The notes under the pieces are model-generated. The model did no database searches. It had not been told where the DNA came from and saw only the letters and a list, made by a program, of their open reading frames with translations. Both the position numbers and the translations under genes were made by a program. A stretch of 64,000 nucleotides of DNA from Cinclus cinclus (taxonomy: Eukaryota > Chordata > Aves > Passeriformes > Cinclidae), in contig NC_085046.1 in NCBI RefSeq assembly GCF_963662255.1, forward strand, positions 129,935,332-129,999,331, in the 5' to 3' direction. Below are positions 14,501 through 26,500 of the stretch, in pieces. Positions within the stretch are counted from its first letter, which is position 1; every line of letters begins with the position of its first letter.

Positions 14501-17500
14501 GTAGAAATGCACTAACTAGCAAAAGCTGTCATCTCTTTTCAGATAAGGATCTTTGCAAATCAGTCAACCATGGCTGTGAACATGTTTGTGTTAATTCTGG
14601 TGATTCATATACCTGCAAATGCCATGATGGGTTCCTACTGAGAGAAGATGGGAAAACCTGCAGAAGTAAGCAGCACAAGAACTTAATTGGATGAATTACA
14701 CATACAATAATGAAGGCCTCTGCTGATGTGTGCTGATTGCCAACTCTCCTTTTTGCAGACAAGGACATTTGCAACTCAGTTGACCATGGCTGTGAACAAA
14801 TTTGTGTGAATACTGAAGATTCCTACATCTGCCAGTGTCATGAAAAATTCATACTGAGGGAGGATGGAAAGACATGTAGATGTGAGTAGCCTGAGCGATA
14901 AAAGAATGTGTTTATTTGAGGCTTTCAAGTGTTGTGGGTGTGAGTGCAGATATGTGTGTTTGTGATTTCCAACTATTTGGGCTGGTTAAAAAAAAATACC
15001 ACCTCTCCCTAACAATCCTCACCTTACAAACCCCATCCACTTTTCTTAGATAAAGATGTTTGCAACTCAGTCAACCACAGCTGTGAACATATTTGTGTTA
15101 ATACTGATGATTCCTATGTCTGCAAGTGTCATGAAGACTTCATACTGAGGGAAGATGGAAAAACTTGCAGGAGTAAGTTATTTCATCTTTGTTTTGTGCT
15201 TCCTGATCTGTTAATGAAACACACTGTGCAACAGTAGCGTGTTATGTCTTTGTTATAGAATCAGCTTCATGTAAGTGAGCTCCTTCATGGAAAATTATAG
15301 CAATTTTTTTTATATTTTGTGAGATTTATTTACTTAGCTAAGTGTGCTAAACACAATTTTCATTATTCCAAGGTAAAAATGTCTGCAAAACAGTCACCCA
15401 TGGTTGTGAACATGTCTGTGTTCCAACTGGCAATTCATACATGTGTCAGTGTCACAAGGGATTTATATTGAGGCGAGACAGGAAAATGTGCAGGAGTGAG
15501 TAGCTGAAACTTTTATGGGGAATGTGGTTTTCAGTCTTAAAAGAAATCAACAGACTTAATTTTATTCAAAGCTTATTCATGACAGTTTTGTATTTGAAAA
15601 ATGGTCTAATAAGGGGATTCTCAACAATTCTCAGATAAAGACCTGTGTAAATCCATTGACCATGGCTGTGAACATGTGTGCATTAATAATAACAACTCAT
15701 ACAGCTGTCAGTGCCATGAGGGCTTTGTCCTGCAACAAGATGGGAAAACATGTCGAAGTAAGTAACTTGTTATGTCTGTCAGCCCCTATTCTCTGGCATT
15801 GCTACATAAATGAGCAAAGATGTTGTATTCCTTTGTCATATGTTCTTCAGATATTATGTTTGGAGTCTTTGGATTTATAAAATGTTAAATAGAGTACAGA
15901 CAAACACTTCAATTTTTCCTAGGTAAAGACGTCTGTAAATCAGTTGACCATGGTTGTGAATATGCTTGTGTTAATAATGACAATTCCTATATCTGCAAAT
16001 GCCAGGAGGGATATGTACTAAAAGAGGATCAGAAAACATGCAGAAGTAAGTACATTTTATTTAGAAAACATTTGTTTCTTTAATTTCTAAAATTAATTGA
16101 CCTCACTTCAAAAAAATTATAGAGTCACAGAATGGTCTGGGTTGGAAGGAACCATATTAAAGATCACTTAGTTCCATCTCCCTGCTGATGGCAAGGACAC
16201 CTTCTACTAGATGAGGTGTCTACAAGCCCAATCCAGCTTGGCTTTGAGCTCTGCCACAGCCTCTCATTTCAAACATGATATAATATTTGAAAGCCCAGAG
16301 CATATGTGTGTGGAAGAAAATGTCTCAAATAACTTGATGCTCTCCTAAGCAAAAATCTATCAAATTGGAAGAGTTGTTTTAGTGTAGTGTTGAGTGCAAT
16401 AATAATTATTTTGAAACATCAGGGAAAAGCCAAAGAGGAATCTTATTATCAAGGAATATGCATTTTAATCAGGTTCATAGACTACGATCTTTTATCTTTA
16501 TAAACTATATTTTAAAATACCATTAATTCTATTTGCTTATCTTCCAACATGACATGCATTTATCTCATCATCTCTTTTAATACTCGGAGGAGAAATTCTA
16601 CTGGAACTCAGTAAAAACATTTATTCTGCCAAAAGTGGATGCCTTAGTTAAGGAGAATGTGATTACCAAAAGAATGGTAACAAGTTCTGGCTGTTCTCAA
16701 TCCTAACTGACACCATGCACCATGAACTGCTGCCCTTTCCTGACTTATGCAGCAGCACTGAGGTGGTTCTGATATATGTATTCATTGCATTTTCATCACC
16801 TTAGTACATGTGAGGTGTCTTTTTCTCAGATGACTGCAGAAAGGAATTCTTGAACAGTTTTAAAATAGATCTTTTCTAAGAAGAAAATTCCAGGCTTTAA
16901 GGCTGAAAATCCCTTATTCATACAATGACTTGGTAACAAACATCTCCAGTAATTTCTGCAGAGAAATTTCTGCGGCACAATTCCCTTTTGTGTAGTGCTT
17001 ACAGCATTCTCCCTGTAAAAAGATCAGAGATGAGTGGAGGTCAAAGTTTATTTGGTCCAGACTAAGAAGCAAATCTTAACATTCCTCAGTATGGCATATT
17101 TTCCCTGGAAACTAGATTGATCCAATGGGAGCTGAGCATCTCTGCAGCTAGCGTTTGCACAAAGCACACTAATCTCTGCCTGCTGAAGGCAATTCCTTGC
17201 CAGAATAAAAAAAAAACAAAACAAAAAAACAAAAAAAACACAACCCACCTGGCAGAAGTGGTCTGCAGCTTGGAAGACATTCCCCAATCTCTAAATTCCC
17301 TAAGCTTGTTATTGGTGCCCAGTGCTTACAAACTACTTTGATTTTTGCATGTGCATTTGCCAAAAAATATGGGAAATACAAATTTTACAGATTTGCCTGT
17401 CTTCTGACAAACTCCTAGTTCTAATGGGTAAACCAGAAAAGATTAATTGCAGCAATACTTAAGTCTTCTGTTTACAAAACTGGTAGACAATTACAAGCAA

Positions 17501-20500
17501 AAAACCTCTTATCTAGCCAATTCTGATTCTCTCAATAATTAAATAGTTTAAAAACTATATTGTAAGTCCTGCAACACTAATGCAGCTTCAGTGATTCTGT
17601 TCCATGTTTCTCAGTGCTGACAAATTTGACAAAGGCAAAGTTAGCATACAAGTTTATCTCTGGAAGAAAATGATGGGAACTCTTGTCTATGTGCTATCCA
17701 TATTCTTCAGTTCTCTCCACTTAAGAGTAATTCTTAACATTTCTGATTGTTACTGCATTTTTACAAGATGTAGTATTCTGCAAAGCAGAATATGTCTCAG
17801 TAAATATTCACTGTGGTTATAATTGTGTTAAATTCTATTCATAGGCCCACTCTTAGCTTTTGAGACAGTCTGTACACAACATCTTCAGACACATTAGCAC
17901 AGCAGGACGAGCCAGGAACAGGGTACTTCAGATGATCCCTGAGTTTTTGCCAGAGTATCTGGATCCCTTTCCCAGCCTTGTGGAGTTTTTTCCTTGATCT
18001 GTACACTCTGCTGCTCATTTCACAGGATGCACTGAAGGCCCAATTGACCTGGTGTTTGTGATTGATGGATCAAAAAGTCTTGGAGAGGATAATTTTGAAA
18101 TTGTGAAACAATTTGTCTCAGGAGTCTTGGATACACTTGAGATTTCACCCAAAGCTGCTCGAGTTGGTTTGCTCCAGTATTCCACTGAGGTTCGTACAGA
18201 GTTTACATTAAGGCAGTTCAGCTCAGCCAAAGACATGAAGAAAGCTGTGTCACAAATGAAATATATGGGCCGAGGTTCTATGACAGGACTGGCACTGAGG
18301 CAAATGTCTGAGAGAAGCTTCACGGAGACAGAAGGAGCAAGACCATTTTCAGCAAATGTCCCTCGAATCTCCATTGTGTTTACGGATGGACGAGCCCAGG
18401 ATGAAGTCTCTGAGTGGGCCAGCAGAGCAAAGCAACGTGGTAAGTGGAGATGTTTTCAGTGTCTCATTCTAAAAGGCAAACAGTGTTAGAAATAAGATGT
18501 AGTAACAATTTGGATGTACTAATCGAGAGAGTGGTTGCCAAAGTAGTCTGGCCAGTACAGTGACCACTGTCCTGCACATCAGATCTTGGTGTTTGCAACG
18601 TGAGATCTTTGTGTTCGCAAGGGCCTTTGCTGCCAGGCATGTGCATCATCCCCAGAGCAGGACCCATGGGGAATGTCTCACCACAGGCAGTGGTGCCACC
18701 CTCATGGCATGCCCTGAATGTATCCACTAAGGGTAGTTATTTGATACAGAGATAGGAGAATACTGGGAACTTCATCAAAAATTCTAGGAAAACAATAAAA
18801 GAAACTCCAAGTTGTCTCTTCAAAATACAGCAATCTATTCTTGTGAGAAATACGATGGTAATAATTTGCTATATTTTTGTTTACAGGTTATATTCTTTAT
18901 TTTTAACTAGTTTTATAGTGCTAATAGTGTTCCGGAAGGAAGATGATTCTTTTTGAAAGAAGGTAGCTGTAGTGCTGTCTATCTTACTGTTTCTACATGC
19001 CTATATGCTGAAATGTGACTGAAAACTGGTGATTTTTAATTTCTTATATGTTTGAGCAGGACACCTGTACCACAAATCAGAAGCTTTTCAGCTGTTTAGC
19101 AGAGTCAACTGAAAAATTTCGAAACTTGTCAGGAAAATAAACAATCCCCTTTTTTTGGCAAAACTTTTTTTTGTTTTTTCATTTTTTTTACAAGAAACTG
19201 CTTTAAAAACCATGGCTGATAGGCCACAACACAAAGAAAATAGCCAGACTTTAAAAGATTTTGCACATCTTTTTTTCTGTGCTTGTTTCATTTATTTGAC
19301 ATATTAATCAGAATATGATACATGATTAGTAGAGCCTTGATCAGGATCGATACCTCTCTGTAAGGAGAAAAGGGAAAAACATCCAAGGATATAAGAAAGG
19401 CACATGCTAACAAGAGTGCCATTACAACAGTGAAGGATAAAGTAGTTTTAAAATGATTTTTAAACCCCCAAACATTTACAGGCTTACTTGTGAGATGAAA
19501 CTACATGGAGAATTTACAGAAGGAAAGAAGTACAAAACAACTTTCTTACTTGCTGAATGAAACTCTGGGCCACTTACACTAATTGCAATGCTCCAGGCCA
19601 AACCCACCCCTGTGTAATTGCAGCATAACCAATAGAGTAATACTCAATATGAGCATTCAATTCAATATTAACATATTCGTTCAATATGAAAATGGACCTT
19701 GAATACTTTATCACTGATATCCCCAAGTCTTTAATTAGGACTCACTTCAGCATGACTGGTGCATTCATTAAATTGAATCAGCTTCTGGTGAACACTTTTC
19801 TTTCCTGGCTAAAGTGCAATGATAGGCAGATTCATGAAGAAAAGTAAGGAGATACATTAATAGTTAAAAACTTGGAAAATGCACATTTTGTGGTATTATC
19901 AGGCCCATGATTCTTCAGCAAAAATACTGAAAGTTGCAATTCAGTGAGTGTGCAGCGATTATTGCCTCATGTTAAATTAAGATAGCAAACCTCCCCATCT
20001 CAAGTTTACCTGAAACCAACCAGAGAAAGTAGCTTCTTCTCTTGAATCATGTAAGAGCTGTGAAGCTCATAGCTGTACTATGAAACACAAAATCAGTACA
20101 TGTCGTGGACACTTTCTAAGCCAGTACTTATATAAAGAGAAATATCAGATCATATGCTCATAAGCATAAAAACATAACTGCTGAAAAAGGGATTACTGAA
20201 GATCTCTATGTTTTGTAGTTATTGCTTGTTTTAAATCTATTTGGTGAGAGGGCTCTGAACCACTTCCTCTTTCCCTGCTTCCAGTTGAGAAAACGGCACA
20301 TCCTCACTTACCTTCTCCATAGCACCTCTGCTGTGGAAATACTTGTCCTGAGCATCCCTCTTGTAAGGCTTTTTCTTTCTAGCCTCATAAATTTCTTGTT
20401 TTCCCATTCTTACCCTCCTAAGTGGGCTTTCCAGCCTGTTAGTGCCCCCGAGAGAGCAAGAATCAAGCCTCAATGTGCTCTGAGGATTTCAATGAAACAC

Positions 20501-23500
20501 TTAAGTATTTTTCTGAAAAATTACTGCCAACTTTCAGGATTCTACCCCATTTGCTAATATGTAACAGGCTTTCCCATCAACCCAGTAATCAGCTGCATTG
20601 CATGTACCCTACAGACACAAACAAACCAGGCACTTGCAGTGCAATTGTGAGGCTGAACTGTGCAATTCTCTTGGATTGTTTGCAATACTCTATCTGCAAC
20701 CATTTACTATCAGTAGTGGCCAGGCAAGTGTCACCTCTTTAAAGCTGTATGTCACATTGTAGCAAACAAGAGAGTTTCTGCAAGCCTCCCAGTAATTAAA
20801 GCATATTAAGCCCCTTCATGGATTTTGAAGTTACACAGAATATAAATTGGGCTCTCCCTTTCTCTCATATTTTCCTTTCATGGACGGACAACTGCTTAGA
20901 ATTAGAACTGCTGAAATAATAGGTATATGCAATTTCTTTTGAATCCAGGTATAATCATCTATGCCATTGGAATAGGAAAAGCAATTGAGGAAGAACTGCT
21001 GGAAATTGCTTCTGAGCCATCATATAAACATCTCTTCTATGCTGAGGATTTCACAGCTCTGGAGGACATAAGTGAAGAGCTAAGAGCCCAAATCTGTGAA
21101 GGTAACAAAATTCCATTTTCTTTGAGATAGAAGTGAATGTTTACAGGTGTTTTGCTTTTTGGATTTTTCTGCCCCTTAATACATGAAGAATATATACTGT
21201 TAATCCATCACTGGGTAAATATGTTAGTAATTATCTCCCCTTTATTTTCATTAAGGTTGCATAAGATACACAATTCTATGCCCAGAAGAATCAATTGCTT
21301 CTTCTCTTTTCTCTTTCTACAGTTAAGTCAGCCATGCAATGAATCCCCCTCCAGCAAATAAACATGATCTATTATTAGGAACGTGGGAAAATAATCAGGG
21401 ATTTGTAATACCTTAATGAGAATTTAAAAAAAAAATCCTAAGACCAGCAGCAAAAACCTAAACCACAGCAAAATAAACCATCAAGAGCTATTGTGTATAT
21501 TTATAGAAGACTAAAAATAGCTCATTGAATGTACATTCACAGCTACAAAGAGTGGATTTCAGTTATGCATAAGCCCTGAGTTCTGCTACACAAATGTGGA
21601 AGTTTTGTTTCAGAAAGCATCCTTCTTCACTCTGGAACAAACAGGTCATATATAAACATTCCCAGATGAAGTTCTGCAGGGGAAGGCAGAATCTGAGCTG
21701 AGATGAAAGCTATGGAGCCAGAGAGAGGACAGTATGTCTCTCCCACTCACGCATTCCCAAGACTCTGTATTTTTTTGTACACTGAAACTGGTACCTGAAG
21801 CAAAATTCAGAAACAGCACATGGAATGATGTTAGGACTAGAATTGTGCAAGACTATTTAACTTGCACTAGCTTTTATCTGGTTGTTTTTCTTGGAATTAA
21901 ATGCAAATACGTTTTGCCTTTTTTTTTTTTTTTGCTTTAATGTTATAGTATAAAATTAGTTGCAGGACATTTCTTTATACAGATCTCAAGGAAGAACTTG
22001 TAAAAAAGACTTTGAGGATGTTTCTTAGCTTGCACACTCTTTGTCCTTCAGTCCTAAGAAGTCCTAGTTTTATCTTTCTGAAATACTAAATACTATGATA
22101 ATATAAAACCAAGCCAATTCAATTCTTATTAGGCAGATGATCTTCATTGACAACATGTCATCTTAAAAGATTTTGGAGATGCCAAAACCAAAACTATCTG
22201 GCAGCCAGAACAGTAATTCTCACTCATTAGCAAACCCCACTAAATAATTCTCACTGATCAGAAAACACCAGAGCTCAGTGATGGAAATGCATCCTTCAGG
22301 TACCCACAACAGTGGTTAGCAACCACCATTTTTTTTTCCTTTTTACTACAGAATTTACAATATGAAAAAATAAGTAAATCCTGCCCCTTTGTGGCAGTTT
22401 CTTGTCTACACCTCTGGTAACCAGGCAGCACTGGTGCTTCAGCTTCTGTCCTCCCCCTCTCTCAACAACAGGGAATGAATGCCTCACACCTCTGAACTGA
22501 GGACTGACCCAGCCTTGTTTTTCTGGACACTCCAGGACTAAACATTATTCATCAACTCACTCCACCAGAAATTCTGCCTCCAAACCTGTTACACAACCTG
22601 AAAGGTTTTTAAAAATGCCTTCTATTGTATACAGCGCAATTTTTCTCCTCCTTTGCTATAGCAATGACTTTTATCTTTACTCTAGTTTTGGTTCTTAGCT
22701 GAGGTCTTCTGTGACTCCAGCTTGTGAGGACATCCTGTCCTCATGGACTCCACTGTCCCAGCTGCAGATGCACAGCACGTTTCCAACTGAAGTAGAAGCC
22801 CTCCAAATGTTTTTTGGGGTTAGGCTTTTTTCTTTTGTTCTGCAAGAAAGCATCTGCCTTGTAAAATAGCTGCTGATTACTATTAATTATTCTTGATGAC
22901 TAGTAGTAAAGGCAAAAAAAGGAGGGTTTTTTTTCTCTTGTCTCTTATTAAGAGGAATTCAGTTGGAAGGTTCCCATTCATTGCCTTGGTTAATGTTAAT
23001 TTCTCATCTGACTGGAAGCACTAACGAGGCTCCGGCAGTGTCATACATAATACACACTCAGTATGATTGCAGCTCCAGCCCTGTTCCGAGGATGTGCATT
23101 GTGGGAGCTTTTAATTATACGGTCATATACTATTTTTGTCACAAGACCCCAGCCCTGATCAGATAACAGTACTCAGCAGTAGCTGGTTAACATTCTGTTC
23201 TTCCAAATTGTGGATCGTTATCAGTTCAGCAAATATTCAGACACTGCTTTTGATTACACTTTCTCACAGGCTCCTTCTAACAAATTACTTGTGTTTTGTT
23301 ACAAAACAGAACACTAAAAACGAACATCCAACTTCAGCATTTGTTCCCAACAAATTTATTCATTGCACTGACTTCACCAAGGGATTCAGGGTGATCTGTG
23401 TCTGTCACTACTTGTGTTTATTCAGCTTCTCAGAGGCAATGAGATCAGAAATCTTAGAGCCCCAACTAGTTTCTGAAGCCTGAGGAAGAGTATTTCTGAA

Positions 23501-26500
23501 ATTAAATGGAGGCATTTCTGAAGTGCCCAATTCCTATTCCAAACTGGAGACCTCCTGCTACACCTCTACCAGTGCATCTGTCTTTTTTCTGTCCCTAATT
23601 ATGTGTCCATACCAGCACTGTATCCAAAGCTCAAACCTTTCAGGTCAGTTCCTCTGCCCCTCCTAAACAACTCCCTCATTAGCTTGCAGCTTCTGAACAC
23701 CTTCTAGAACAAGTCATTACCCAGGGTCAAACACTCAAGATTCATCTTACTTGCTCCATCTCTCCTACAAGAGAAATCTTCACCATCCTTGTTCCCATTT
23801 CATCATTCTTCAGCTAGACTCTGTTTCTCATTAGTTCCATTCCCTTGTGATCTCATCCCGTACCTCTCTGCCCTGAACTCTTCTCCAAAATCTACTGGAC
23901 TTCTTCCAGCAGCTGGTTCCCATGTTGACTGAGACAACTGTATCTATGTCACCTATATCTATCTATTTTATAGATAGAAGTTCTGCTGCCTGATCTCTGG
24001 TCTTCTTATTCAACCACTCATCTGTTTTTCCAATATTCATGCTTAGTAATTCCAACCTCCACTTAAGAGGGCCTCATCTCCTTCCCAGCGCAATTTAGCA
24101 GTTTTACATTATTGTGCATCTGTCAAAACTGACTAAACCAGCAGGGACCCCAACAGTTATAGTAAACCTGGATGTCACAGAAGCATCTTCCACCTCCCTA
24201 CTGCATCTTCATGACATACCAGGCAAGTTTGCACTGTCACCTTTTACCTCCATGCATTCACTTTCAGGGAAAGAGCTCTGGGTTACAGAGGAGGGAGTGT
24301 GTCCCTCCATGCACCCTGGCATCATCAGTCACATTGTGCAGCTGTTGAATTCCTGCTCTTTAGCTCCTCTGGGCCATGAAGGGCTCCGGAGTCAATGGAA
24401 GGTGAAGGGTTCCTTACCTAGTGAAGAACTCATTCCTAAGGAACCACAGCTGCCTCTGGCACCAAGAAAGGGGCAGGGCACACAATGGCTGAGGCTCTAC
24501 CTCATAACAGGTTTTTGTTTCCTGTCAATCTCTTGACTGAGATCGGGGAGTGGACTCTGAAATAAATCCTTACATTTTAAAGGCTGTGCTTCATAAATTA
24601 GAAACGTGTATTTTGACTTATAACTGTAGTGTATCAGACTGCTGCACCCCTCTCACCTAAAAACTCCCACCTCCCTGATTGTTTCCCATTATAAAGAAAA
24701 CTGAAGGAGGGGAGGAAACTTTTTCTTTCTCCAAGCAATATTCTTATTCAGTTCACCCCAAAGGATGATGGATGATAATGAAACATGAAAGAATTTTCAC
24801 TGCAGGACACAGAGTAGATTGTTATCATTTCAGATTGCTTCACTATTACTAAATAATCACTTCTAGTTTTGGAGGAGTTCCTCTGATAGTCTGAGTTGAA
24901 GGGCAAGTCCTGGAGTTTCCATCAACACTGGACCTCTTATAATTCGCACAGGTATGAGGCATTCTCCATGTATTATGATAGACAAACAAGTTACTGGCAA
25001 GAAACATCTCCAATTCTAGGCAATGTGAACATTTTTATTGCTCCTTTTGTGATAACGTTTCCTTTGGCAATTTCTATCTACCAGCCTTGAAACAGTCACC
25101 TCACCAGCAGGATGCATCATCTGGGAGGCTTCATAAGACTGGTCCACAGCCTTCAGGTTGGCTGTTTTAACTCAAGTGTGCTCTCCTGCTGCCTTTTCAT
25201 GCTGCCTGCTGTAGAGAACTCCCACAATTAGCTAAAAAGGGTTCATCCCATGTCCCTGCCTCCTTGCCCCTCCAAGCCACCCTTCCTTCTGCAATGTGAA
25301 AAAATGGGATATTCACTGTAACAAAAGCATGGCTGCATGCTTCTTACATCATCCAACTGAAATACTATATAGGGAAGCTTGTATATCAACACTATGCTTC
25401 ACACTTTAAGCATGTTCAGCTTTCAATCACTTCTGTTTCTCACAGGAACCTTCACAATTCCCTTTCAGTTCTGCAACCCACAACTTAAATAATGTATACA
25501 GTAAAACCAGCCTAACAGCTTGTTCTTTCACATCTTTATCACTAGTCCATTCCTTGAATGAGCCTCACTGCAATTAGTGAGATTACTTACTAATTAAGGA
25601 GAACTCAGTGCATGTGAGTAGAAAAGAAAATAAAATTATAATTTAGTGGGTCTGATTTTTAGACTTTTGGGGGGTTTCCTGCAGGACCTGAATCAACCAC
25701 AATAGCCATCACAGATGTCATTGACTGTCCACATCTCACAGTACACCACAAGTATCTTTTTGAAGACAGTCACATTCACTCAACAACAGGTAATCAGGTT
25801 ACATTTGTTTAGAGTAACCCAGACTGCTCTTTGAACATAGAGGACTATACAATGTGTACTGTTTTCCCATACTGACAGAATCTGCCTCAGGGTGTTCCTT
25901 TGGACATTGACCTGTTTTGAGAACAGGAAGCTGTATTAAACCTGCTCTGCATTTATAATTCCTTGTAATTTCCTCCCCATCCTTTTCAATTTATTCAAAA
26001 TTTAGCCTATGCTTAAGTGTTTGTTTTTCAGCAAAAGCCTCAAAAGATCATGACCAGTGCAAATGTGAAAATCTTGTGACATTCCAGAATTATGCAACCA
26101 ATGAAGTAAGAAAACTCACCCAGCGATATATCCTTTCCGAGTAACTGTTTCTTACAGGTAAGATAACGAAGGCAGGTTAAAACAAACTAAATGTTTTGGC
26201 ATCAAGTCTGAACTGCCTCCATAGCTAAAATCAGTTTATTGTAATGAAAATCTAAACTACATAATAGTTTCCAAGAAGCAAAGCCTTTAACTTTTAATCT
26301 GTTTCTCCTTCATAGAAGGGACCAAAACATTAATAAGGATTATTATTTTTAATAAATAAATAAAAACAAATAAATAAGCCCTTATAGTAAGCACCTTCAG
26401 AAACAGCAAAGAAACAACTGGCCAAATTCAAGAGTAACACACTTTGCTTTGGGTTACTTCTTCAGATGCTACTGAATTAGCATTTACTGGCTACGGGCAT

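Larger units (their letters stand above)
9775..16045 (+). repeat. MATN2: Tandem array of twelve EGF cassettes
   Basis: Twelve 123-nt phase 1-1 exons encode variants of [17 protein letters not shown] ... REDGKTCRS. They form a block of five (9775-11247) and a block of seven (14326-16045) separated by a 3.1-kb intron. Intron lengths inside the blocks are 166, 390, 88 and 214 nt, then 94, 93, 168, 200, 139 and 165 nt. The frame passes intact through all twelve, and every copy keeps six cysteines and working GT-AG sites, so the array looks expressed and under selection. Exons 9775, 14326 and 14543 share a stretch of about 21 identical bases around AAATCAGTCAACCATGGCTG, which suggests recent duplication or gene conversion. 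Confidence 0.93.

Noticed and set aside
9775..16045. Regular repeats with spacers resembling a CRISPR array
   Set aside because: The repeats are 123-nt EGF exons with splice sites and an open frame in a vertebrate gene.
24114..24536. A 140-codon open frame in the MATN2 intron
   Set aside because: No recognisable domain, no repeat-family similarity I can name, and no splice or promoter evidence.
26101..26160. A GT-AG reading in which MATN2 ends in YILSE or uses the GTAAGA donor near 26158
   Set aside because: It discards the conserved coiled-coil end, while the U12 signals join precisely to LEEMTKRM at 28930.
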